Positions 18,401-25,464 of a stretch of DNA of 64,000 nt are shown here, one piece after another. Both the position numbers and the translations under genes were made by a program. The stretch's first letter is position 1. Every line of letters starts with the position of its first letter. Below the pieces are notes generated by a model. That model was given only the letters and a program-made list of their open reading frames with translations, searched no databases and was not told the DNA's origin. The stretch comes from an uncultured Clostridia bacterium (lineage in GTDB: Bacteria; Bacillota; Clostridia; UBA1381), in contig CANRAG010000001.1 of NCBI GenBank assembly GCA_947628515.1, positions 27,190 through 91,189 of the forward strand, in the 5' to 3' direction.

Positions 18401-20039
18401 TATAGGCGGAGAATTTGTCCGTCCGATAACGGAGAACTCGCAGGTTATTATAGACGCTCTCGAGAAGTTCGATTGGAAGCTTGACCCGGTGCTTGACAAG
18501 CCGGAATACAAAATTCCTACCGAGTTTACAACCGGCGACGGGAAAACGGTTGTGATAACGCCTTCCGTTTCCGGCGGCAACGGTACCGATGATGAACAAG
18601 CGGCGGCAGCGGTAAGCTTTGACGGAGCCGCGATGCGCGTTGTTCGCCCCGAGATAACGGATATAACGCAGCCGCCGGAAAACTTTGATATTACCGTCGC
18701 AATAACGCTTACATTCACTTATCTTGACGGCGAGCCGCTTAAGCTGACTCAATACGCGACTGTGCCGCGCCGCAAGCTTATGGAGAGCGTGACCGACAAA
18801 TCGAAGGCGGAGGCGCTTTGCGACGGCGACAGCGCAACCGGCTGGACATATAACGGCGAGGCTCTCGAACTTGTCTTTGACAAGCCGTACTCGATAGGTC
18901 ATATCTATGCCGAGGGCAAATACGGCGGAATAAAATATTATTATACCGCCGACGGAAAGAACTATGAAATTTTGGATACCTTCCCGGTCGAGGCAATCGG
19001 ACTGAAAGTCGAGCTTGGCGGCATAGGCGGATTTTTAAGCGAGCTGGAGCCTGTAACCTCGTCGTTTTATGACAGCGTTATCGCGGCGATAAAGGATTTT
19101 GAAAGCTTTGAATACACACAAAATCTGTCGATGCTTACAAACAGCGGATATCTTACTCTGCCGACCGCCACACCGGCGGGCACAAGACTGCAATGGTCGG
19201 TAAGAGGATCGGGAGTGAACCAATACGGCGCCGTAACGCAGACAAGCTCGGTGCAGACCGCGTATCTGACGGTTTGCCCGCTGGATCCTAACGGCGACCC
19301 GATAAACGGCTATTCCAAAACATATACGGCTACCGTAGCGGCAAAAGCCGCTTCGTCGGGCGGTTCGTCCGGCGGCGGTGGTGGCGGCGGAGGCGGCGGA
19401 GGCAGTGTAAAGAGCGGACTGACCTTCCAAACACCGACTACCGCCACATCCGGAAATCCCGAATCACCGCCCGCCGTCACGGCGCGCTTTGGCGATTTGC
19501 GGGAGCATGAATGGGCGAGAGACGCCGTGGAGGCGCTTGCGAAAAAGGGCATAATAGACGGCAAGGCGGACGGCGTGTTTGCGCCTGACGATAACATAAC
19601 CCGCGAGGAGTTCGTGAAGCTCATCATAGCGGCGCTTAATGTCGATACCGATATTCCCACAGCTGTGGAATTCACGGATGTTCCTTCCGACGCATGGTAT
19701 ATGCCGTATATCAATGCCGCCTCGGCGAACGGAATAATAACAGGAATAAGCGATACGGAATTCGGCGCGGGCAGAGCTGTCACGAGAGAGGATATAGCGG
19801 TTATTATGTACAGGGCTGCCGCGGCATGCGGATACGTTATTGACGCGACTGCGGAAATGCCCGACTTTACGGATAAGGACGATATATCCGATTACGCGGA
19901 CGAAGCATTAGGTAAGATATCGGAAGCCGGAATTATCACGGGCTATGAGGATAATTCCGTAAGACCGAAAAACAGCGCGACGCGCGCGGAGACTGCTGTT
20001 ATGGTTTATCGGCTTCTGATAAATATAAAATTATTATAA
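15498..20039 (+). CDS. Large SLH-anchored surface protein with two copies of a glycan-binding-like module
   Basis: A 1513-residue secreted protein. A signal peptide (cleavage near SYA-ET) is followed by an acidic stretch. Two repeats of about 600 residues each start with a D-(D/N)-F-E-(N/S)-G...W sandwich-like module (about 53-258 and 682-880), continue with Ig-like strands, and then have a segment with LCDGD near its start. A glycine-serine linker (about 1287-1304) leads to three C-terminal SLH motifs (about 1328, 1390, 1454), e.g. FTDVPSDAWYMPYINAAS and NSATRAETAVMVYRLL. SLH triplets bind pyruvylated cell-wall polymer, so the protein is surface displayed. No catalytic motif is visible; I infer a surface glycan-binding role comparable to SusD-like or SGBP proteins of Bacteroidetes. 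Confidence 0.85.
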   Translation: MNKRALSAALAAALLLVSVPSYAETEAEPAYEDFEEEYYEPEPDMSIAAVSRDGLFSDDFENGSLSQWTSSSVLEKSGIDGFGEYSAKLAFPEQRQISKVNLAFYGSYTVSYDVYLQTLVPGFYVDMIRNRTTSDSQYKFNDRLMFEKGTGSIIDQNLAEATGYYVKAGQKYHVEWHYAGTENHFTVTISGVLGTSADDDGSQMTVTVIDKDIPDKTMNNVTSPYSYTVGTYFVANSTKADDYAEGGIYLDNVMYEADGITVEPGDFGLGDSSITFKCNQFIDKTTKDNIVITRGGEALAAGTDYSVSYGASKDGVYCQNPTVVFNEPVTEAVRFDFTGVNDSYGRSLEYVANLPATHDSLVLAAAYDEFSEQFNIPSVLDEGVYTFPQTFTSSRYPGETVNISYSAVGRGRTSDYRANETAVVDGGTITVRRVGVDDITLEPQDFDASLTISASLSYNDEVPRVLSKDTSVMRDKILERAVNYNSEIASLCDGDNLTGITVTEPEKEYIIELDAIYPVGRVYTDGTYSGVSVYYSVNGGEYTPAGDDPFKADRLKIVVTGSGEYMLSEVEPLYSSYFDSYFAIIDDFEAWDYTGNLTGLTKSDTLLLPSETDNGTRLVWSSDSVCLDVETGAIRQKTSEQTVTLTVMPLDAAGKAITACKKTYTAVIAAKSGSSMVNTAAEFSDNFESGSNSGWTNYTAEVVPTDIEGFGDFSARISSTKTRQLSKTGLSFYGSYTIEWDVYMDDMNAGFYVDVLRNGSGAAYQDRLYFSRGTGKLVFDGADTGYYGKSGLYHVRWVVDGINKTYTIYVSGRLAAKQADEGTDYTDLCVLDNKAIPETTVSGNKQEYEFTSGITFIGSSQTDSEYTGCMYIDNVKISADDFKYTLDDFPFGATELKMHTNHYIPQEELQNIVVTDGSQKLIAGTDYSLSYEYKSGDNVASPIFVFTDGINSPLRFNLDNVRDSYGRPIGGEFVRPITENSQVIIDALEKFDWKLDPVLDKPEYKIPTEFTTGDGKTVVITPSVSGGNGTDDEQAAAAVSFDGAAMRVVRPEITDITQPPENFDITVAITLTFTYLDGEPLKLTQYATVPRRKLMESVTDKSKAEALCDGDSATGWTYNGEALELVFDKPYSIGHIYAEGKYGGIKYYYTADGKNYEILDTFPVEAIGLKVELGGIGGFLSELEPVTSSFYDSVIAAIKDFESFEYTQNLSMLTNSGYLTLPTATPAGTRLQWSVRGSGVNQYGAVTQTSSVQTAYLTVCPLDPNGDPINGYSKTYTATVAAKAASSGGSSGGGGGGGGGGGSVKSGLTFQTPTTATSGNPESPPAVTARFGDLREHEWARDAVEALAKKGIIDGKADGVFAPDDNITREEFVKLIIAALNVDTDIPTAVEFTDVPSDAWYMPYINAASANGIITGISDTEFGAGRAVTREDIAVIMYRAAAACGYVIDATAEMPDFTDKDDISDYADEALGKISEAGIITGYEDNSVRPKNSATRAETAVMVYRLLINIKLL

Positions 20040-20057
20040 AAAGGAGGAACAAAATAA

Positions 20058-21308
20058 ATGAAATGTAAAAAAGTATTGGCGGCTCTTACAGCCGCGGCTG
20101 TTGTGTCGGGAGTACCGATGATTTCGGCGCTGGCGAAACCGCAGACAATCACGGAGTATGATTTTGATAAATCAACGCCGGAGGGCCATAAATACGATGT
20201 TAAAGAAAATAATGTGAACAAAGACTACGGTAATTCGGCATGGTTGAAGGAAGCGGAGAATAATAATGGCGCAAATCAGCTTAATGTTAACGTTCCGTCT
20301 GCTGCCGGTTATAAGAGCGCGGTATTTAGCTTTGAAGCGGGAAGAGCTAAGTCAACGGGAGCTTTAAGGCTGGTATTGGTCGGTTCCGATAATACAGCAT
20401 ATAATATAGTTCAAATTGACAGTGGCGGAGGCTCATTGCTGAAATTTGACATTTCTCCCGATAATACAATAAAATCACCTGTTGTATCAGATAAGGTCTA
20501 TGCTAATGTCGGATATATGCATAAAATCACTTGCGTTGTAACGGGCAACAAATTTGATGTGTATATCGGCAAAGGGGCGGACAAAGCAATTACCGGTGCT
20601 TATAGAGATTTAACATCAAACGAAGCTTACGGCTATGAACTGTACAGCGGAACCCTGCCGGACGGCGTAAACGTAAAAACCTTCAGGCTCCAGGAATGGC
20701 CCGGCGGAAACGAGTCTTGGAAGTGGATGATAGATAATGTATCCCTGACAGCAGACTACGGCAGCGATGATGAAATCAATACGCTGGACAAACTCAAGTC
20801 AGCTATAGAGAGCGGACAAGGGGAAATTACAATACCTGACAATACGAAGCTGAGCATAGCAGCCGGTCCCGATGCGGCGTCGCAAACAGCCCTTCGTTTA
20901 AATGCGAATCAAAGGATAATCGTTCCCGAAGGCAGCTCTATAGTGGGTTACGGTCATATTTACGCACCTGAAGGCTCCGCTGTTGTTTATAAGAAAACTG
21001 AAAACGACAAATCGGTCGATTACTCCTTCACCGGTATATTGACCTATAACAAAGATGCGTCTAAGCCGCAACCGATAAATAACAATACTATGTATGTATC
21101 ATCGGACGGAATGACGGGCTTTATAAGGTGCGTAAAAGAAAACTTTGGGGATATAAAAACGGTGACAATAAAAACATCGGACAAAGGAACATTAAACTTA
21201 TCATTGGAAGAACGGTTCCCAACGGTGACGGGCGACAGCAGTGTTGTATTCGGATTGATAATCACGGACGCGGGAAACACAAAGATCACATCGGTTACGG
21301 TAAAATAA
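20058..21308 (+). CDS. Secreted protein of unknown function
   Basis: A 416-residue protein with a signal peptide (cleavage near ALA-KP) and no membrane anchor. After YDFDKSTPEG the sequence reads like a beta-sandwich carbohydrate-binding or LamG-type domain (about residues 30-230), including the VYIGKGADKAI and WMIDNVSL strands. A less clear C-terminal part of about 170 residues follows. I do not recognise a catalytic motif. AAAAGGAGG precedes the ATG. Its place between an SLH-anchored binding protein and a related secreted protein suggests a helper for glycan capture. It may be related to the sandwich modules of its neighbours but the similarity is weak. Confidence 0.7.
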   Translation: MKCKKVLAALTAAAVVSGVPMISALAKPQTITEYDFDKSTPEGHKYDVKENNVNKDYGNSAWLKEAENNNGANQLNVNVPSAAGYKSAVFSFEAGRAKSTGALRLVLVGSDNTAYNIVQIDSGGGSLLKFDISPDNTIKSPVVSDKVYANVGYMHKITCVVTGNKFDVYIGKGADKAITGAYRDLTSNEAYGYELYSGTLPDGVNVKTFRLQEWPGGNESWKWMIDNVSLTADYGSDDEINTLDKLKSAIESGQGEITIPDNTKLSIAAGPDAASQTALRLNANQRIIVPEGSSIVGYGHIYAPEGSAVVYKKTENDKSVDYSFTGILTYNKDASKPQPINNNTMYVSSDGMTGFIRCVKENFGDIKTVTIKTSDKGTLNLSLEERFPTVTGDSSVVFGLIITDAGNTKITSVTVK

Positions 21309-21330
21309 GATAAAAGGAGTGACTATTATT

Positions 21331-21492
21331 ATGAAAAAGACATATGAGCTTCCCGAAATGAAGGTACAGAAATTCCGCGGCGAGATCGTCACAGCCTCGG
21401 GCAAGTTTGCCGCTTATGATGGCGCGGTAAAGGACATAACCGGCGTTGATAATTTATTTACGGTGAAATTAAGCGATATACTTATCTATTAA
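21331..21492 (+). CDS. 53-residue peptide of the PE-x-x-V-x-x-F...TASG type
   Basis: A small reading frame with a strong AAAAGGAG ribosome binding site ten bases before the ATG. It begins MKKTYELPEMKVQKFRGEIV, continues TASGKFAAYDG and ends KLSDILIY. There is no signal peptide. I recall many short Clostridia proteins with the same layout (a Y-x-x-P-E-x-(E/K)-V-x-x-F start and a V-(T/I)-(T/A)-S-G element), often beside secreted or glycan genes and with unknown function; that comparison is from memory. It lies between two secreted-protein genes, with gaps of only 22-23 bases on each side, so it is part of the operon. It is not visibly a RiPP precursor. Confidence 0.75.
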   Translation: MKKTYELPEMKVQKFRGEIVTASGKFAAYDGAVKDITGVDNLFTVKLSDILIY

Positions 21493-21515
21493 TCAAAGAG
21501 AAATGGAGGAGAGCA

Positions 21516-24191
21516 ATGAAATCAAAAAAAATAACAGCGCTTTTAAGCGCCGCCGCGCTCGCTTTTTCGGCATTGGCAATGCCGACGGGCATATGCGCGG
21601 AAGACGATCCGACAGAACTGTTTTATGATGATTTTGAGGAAGGAAAGGCTCCGGAAGGCTGGACTGCCACAAATCTTGACAATCGCTTTGAGGCTTCTAA
21701 TGTGGAAGGCTTCGGTAATTACAGCATGACATTTGAGGGAGCCGGATCAAATCTGAACAGAACCAACCTTAAGATATACAGCCCTTTCACGTTTTCGATG
21801 GATTTCTATATGACGTCGCTTAACGCCGGCTTCCGTGTGGACTTGATACGCAACGGCGGCAACTATAATTCCAATGACCGTGTGCGCGTTTGGGGCAAGG
21901 GCGGTTATATAGCAAGCGGACATACCAATACCGGATACTATCTACAAGCAAACGAGAAATATCATATGGACTGGGTGGTAGATCCCATGACAAAGACCTA
22001 TGAAGTTTATGTAACCGGTAAGGTAACCAAAAAGAACACGGGAGCGGTATCCGACGAAAAGCTTCTCGTTATCTCCGGTGAATTTGCCGACACCACACTT
22101 AACGGAGAGGAGTCGCCTTATAAGTATTCAAGCGGAATATATATCGTTTCCGAGCCGGAAAAGAATACGACCGATAAGGTTTACATAGATAATCTTAAAC
22201 TTTCCTATGAATACCCCAAAATCGAACTTTCCGGCACGCCCGTTTGCGAAGATATGGAGATCGAGTTTGCAACCAACTCATATTTTTATACCAATCCGGA
22301 CACGAGTAAAACAGGAACGCTTGCCATTTTTAAGGACGGCAACAAGCTCGAAGACGGTCAGTTCGGAGTGAGCTGGACAAAGCTTGATGATGCGAATTTT
22401 TCCACGGGACCTACGGTACAGATATATGATGGTCTTGAGGCGGGAGAATATAAGGTCACCTTTAACGGTATGAAGGATATGGGAAAAGTATGGGAGAGAG
22501 CAGGCATGGAAGGCGGTTTACAGTTCGACTGCGAGTTTACCGTATTGCCAAAAGGCGCGGAGGATCCGTTAAAAGGCGTTATTCCCGATGATCCGTCGCT
22601 TAAGGTATCCGACGGCGTGATAAGCGGCGTTGTTGACGGCTATCCCACAGAAGAGTTTAAGAAGGCTATATCCTCCGCCGCTCCGGGATGGACCATACAG
22701 CTTATCGGCGAGAACGGCATGACGGTTTCCGACTGCATTTTCGGCGGACAGACACTCAAGCTTTCAAAGGTGATTGACGGCGTAAACTGCGAATACGAAT
22801 ATAAGCTGCAGTCTGGCGAAAAGCTCTTTGCGACGGGCTTTAATACCGCTCCCGCCGAACAATCGCTTACAAAGGATCACAGAACGACAACGGAGATAAA
22901 CAATATGTTCCCGTCAACCGAAACGGAAACAAGGGAGGTAGAAGCCAAACCGAATAATAAGGAGCAAAAACCACAGAACAACTGGAACGCCGCTAATTTC
23001 CAGAATGCGTTCGCTCCGAAAGACGGACAGTCGATAACGAAGGAAATACCGGATAACAAGAGCGACTACGCTCTCGCGTTCAAGTCGGTAAATTGTACCG
23101 AAGCGGGCAATTTACAGCTCCTTAAGGATTTCTATGTGCCGGATGACGATTATTATCCCGTGGCGGTGAATTTGGATGTATATCCCGACGGCGAGGGCAC
23201 CGTTCAGCTGAATTTGAAGGCTGACTATTATAACGGTGAAGCAAAAACGGCAAGTCTTACAAATCTTGTCACATTTGCGGCTTATGACGAGATATTGAGC
23301 ACGACGGACAGCGTGTCAAAGTATGCGCCCGAGCACTGGTATCATGTTTCAATCGTGCTCGACAAGGTCGTAGAGGACAGTGCCACGAAAAAGACGGCTT
23401 ATGTGTATATTAACGGTGAGCGTGTAAACACATATGATTTCTCGGACAAAACTTCTTCTTACGGAAATGAAAACTTCTATTCGCTGACGCTGCAGGAGCA
23501 ATCTGCGCCGGATGTTGATACGACGACGTATTTTGACAATCTTTCCGTGACAAGGCTGTACAACGCTTCAGCTGCGCCGTCGCAGTATATAGCGGTTCCG
23601 GAAGCGGTATCGAATACATATGTTATAGATGAGTCAGCCGGTACGGTGACCGTTCCGGAAGGAACCGACCCGACGAATGTTCTCAAAGACGTGCCGGGCT
23701 GGACAAAGACAGTTAAAGACAATGATATAATCTATACATACGGCGAGCATATACAGTCATTTGTCGTACAGTATGCGGATCCGTCCGAGCTGCCGAGCGA
23801 GCAGCCGAGTGAGCAGCCGAGCGAGGATCCGTCCGAGCAGCCGAGTGAGCAGCCGAGCGAGGATCCGTCCGAGCAGCCGAGTGAGCAGCCGAGCGAAAAG
23901 CCGTCAGGCGAGCTTTCGGCAACCATACCGGATATAAACGCGGCGGGAAGCTATGACATAGTTGTAAACAGCGTTTCGGACGAGGGAACCGCCGTGGTTG
24001 CCGTGTACGGAACGGACGACACGCTTTTGATGCTGACAACCGCGAAGTTTACAGCCGGAGAAACAACCGTGCCTTTTGAGCTTTCCGAGGAAACGTTTGG
24101 AAAAGCCGGCAGAGTGGCAGTGTACTTACTCGACAGTCTCGAACAGATAAAGCCGCTTGCGGAAAAGACCGGAAAAGAGGTAGTGAAATAA
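21516..24191 (+). CDS. Secreted glycan-binding-like protein with PSEQPSE linker
   Basis: An 891-residue secreted protein with a signal peptide (cleavage near CAE-DD). Residues about 30-235 form the same D-D-F-E-x-G...W sandwich-like module as the two repeats of the SLH-anchored protein at 15498, with shared motifs such as NAGF-R-VD-L-IRNG and TGYY. A second LamG-like region lies around 500-690 (DYALAFKSVNC; ending TTYFDNLSVTRLYNAS). A proline-glutamate-serine linker of tandem 12-residue units spans about 755-795, followed by a C-terminal beta domain of about 95 residues. No SLH or sortase motif is present. It may be retained by the C-terminal domain or released. Function is inferred as glycan binding. 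Confidence 0.8.
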   Translation: MKSKKITALLSAAALAFSALAMPTGICAEDDPTELFYDDFEEGKAPEGWTATNLDNRFEASNVEGFGNYSMTFEGAGSNLNRTNLKIYSPFTFSMDFYMTSLNAGFRVDLIRNGGNYNSNDRVRVWGKGGYIASGHTNTGYYLQANEKYHMDWVVDPMTKTYEVYVTGKVTKKNTGAVSDEKLLVISGEFADTTLNGEESPYKYSSGIYIVSEPEKNTTDKVYIDNLKLSYEYPKIELSGTPVCEDMEIEFATNSYFYTNPDTSKTGTLAIFKDGNKLEDGQFGVSWTKLDDANFSTGPTVQIYDGLEAGEYKVTFNGMKDMGKVWERAGMEGGLQFDCEFTVLPKGAEDPLKGVIPDDPSLKVSDGVISGVVDGYPTEEFKKAISSAAPGWTIQLIGENGMTVSDCIFGGQTLKLSKVIDGVNCEYEYKLQSGEKLFATGFNTAPAEQSLTKDHRTTTEINNMFPSTETETREVEAKPNNKEQKPQNNWNAANFQNAFAPKDGQSITKEIPDNKSDYALAFKSVNCTEAGNLQLLKDFYVPDDDYYPVAVNLDVYPDGEGTVQLNLKADYYNGEAKTASLTNLVTFAAYDEILSTTDSVSKYAPEHWYHVSIVLDKVVEDSATKKTAYVYINGERVNTYDFSDKTSSYGNENFYSLTLQEQSAPDVDTTTYFDNLSVTRLYNASAAPSQYIAVPEAVSNTYVIDESAGTVTVPEGTDPTNVLKDVPGWTKTVKDNDIIYTYGEHIQSFVVQYADPSELPSEQPSEQPSEDPSEQPSEQPSEDPSEQPSEQPSEKPSGELSATIPDINAAGSYDIVVNSVSDEGTAVVAVYGTDDTLLMLTTAKFTAGETTVPFELSEETFGKAGRVAVYLLDSLEQIKPLAEKTGKEVVK
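23778..23898 (+). repeat. 36-base in-frame tandem repeat encoding the PSEQPSE linker
   Basis: About three near-identical 36-base units (12 codons, pattern D-P-S-E-Q-P-S-E-Q-P-S-E). The copies are almost identical at DNA level, so copy number could vary by slippage while keeping the frame. Confidence 0.9.
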
Positions 24192-24221
24192 TTTGCCAAG
24201 GCATTATACGGAGAATTTACA

Positions 24222-25430
24222 ATGACAGTTTTTAAAGAAGCTCTTAAGCTTGACTGGAAGGCTCTCGCAGCCGAAATAGATAATCAAGTGTTTGCCAAAA
24301 CGCTTGATCATGCCGTTAAAAAGGTATCGGACAATCTGATACCTTTTACCGGCAAATTTCCGTCGTCGGGCGGAGTGAACGGAGTGTATCAGCCCACGGA
24401 AAACGCGGATGAATTTCTTTATTCCGATTGGACCAGCTCCTTCTGGACAGGTATGATATGGATTTGCTATGAGCTCACCGGTGACAGTCGTTTTAAGGAA
24501 ACCGGACTGTCGCACAGCGCAAGCTTCCGCGAACGGTATGATAAAAATATTATTCTCGATCATCACGACATAGGCTTTTTGTTTACGCTTTCCTGTGTCG
24601 CGGCATATAAAATTACCGGCGATGAATTTTCGCGCGAGACGGCTCTGCTTGCCGCGCGCAAGCTTGCAAGCCGTTTTCGCGACAAAGCGGGGATTATTCA
24701 GGTAAGAGGCAGACTTGACGATATGGAGAATGAAGCGCTCGGCGAGTTTATCATAGACTGCTGCATGAACCTGCCGTTACTGTATTGGGCGGCTCGGGAG
24801 ACGGGCGACAGAAGCTTTTCGGACAAGGCGTATTCGCATATAAAGAACGTGCAGAAATACATGGTTAGACCCGACGCTTCGACATATCAGAATTTCCGAA
24901 AGGATATTGCCACAGGCGCGCCTATAGGCGGCTGGATCGCTCAGGGCGACTCTCATGACGGCGCCTGCTGGTCGCGGGGACAGGCATGGGCGATGTACGG
25001 TCTGCCTTTAAGTTATAATTATACCGGAGACGCAACGCTGCTTGAAACGTGCAAAGCGGTAAGCAATTATTTTCTTAACCGTCTGCAATCGGATTTAGTG
25101 CCGAACTGGGATTTCTATTATAAGACAGACGAGGATCAGCGCGACACCTCAGCCTCCGCCGTTGCGGCATGCGGACTGCTGGAACTGGCGAGAAATCTTC
25201 CCGTTACCGATTCGGACAGGGAAGTCTACGAGGCTGCCGCAAAGACTCTTATATACGCGCTTATAAAGAATTATCTTTATTGTGACGGGGAAAGTCCGAA
25301 CGCGATTTTGAAATCGGGTGTTTACGCAATGCGTACAAATCTTTGCGTTGACGAGCCGGTAATATGGGGAGATTATTTCTTCATGGAGGCGCTGCAAAGA
25401 CTTACTCATTATTACCGGTCATTCTGGTAG
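24222..25430 (+). CDS. GH88 unsaturated glucuronyl hydrolase
   Basis: A 402-residue cytoplasmic glycoside hydrolase family 88 enzyme. Asp116 in LDHHDIGFLF and Asp179 in FIIDCCMNLPLLYW correspond to the two catalytic aspartates of Bacillus UGL (Asp88 and Asp149). The CWSRGQAWAMYGL motif is also characteristic. GH88 removes the 4,5-unsaturated uronic acid from disaccharides made by polysaccharide lyases, using a vinyl-ether hydration mechanism. There is no signal peptide, so it acts on imported products. GGAG precedes the ATG. Its presence with PL8 lyases and sulfatases identifies the locus as glycosaminoglycan-directed. Confidence 0.95.
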   Translation: MTVFKEALKLDWKALAAEIDNQVFAKTLDHAVKKVSDNLIPFTGKFPSSGGVNGVYQPTENADEFLYSDWTSSFWTGMIWICYELTGDSRFKETGLSHSASFRERYDKNIILDHHDIGFLFTLSCVAAYKITGDEFSRETALLAARKLASRFRDKAGIIQVRGRLDDMENEALGEFIIDCCMNLPLLYWAARETGDRSFSDKAYSHIKNVQKYMVRPDASTYQNFRKDIATGAPIGGWIAQGDSHDGACWSRGQAWAMYGLPLSYNYTGDATLLETCKAVSNYFLNRLQSDLVPNWDFYYKTDEDQRDTSASAVAACGLLELARNLPVTDSDREVYEAAAKTLIYALIKNYLYCDGESPNAILKSGVYAMRTNLCVDEPVIWGDYFFMEALQRLTHYYRSFW

Positions 25431-25464
25431 GTATGTTAAACGCGGGCAGAGGAGAGAAGCCGAT

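Noticed and set aside
19357..19410. Glycine-codon run in the large SLH protein as a sequencing or frameshift artefact
   Set aside because: The reading frame continues into three intact SLH motifs, so it is a genuine flexible linker.
23713..24039. 108-residue antisense frame over the PSEQPSE repeat
   Set aside because: Its repetitive composition is simply the complement of the linker repeat.
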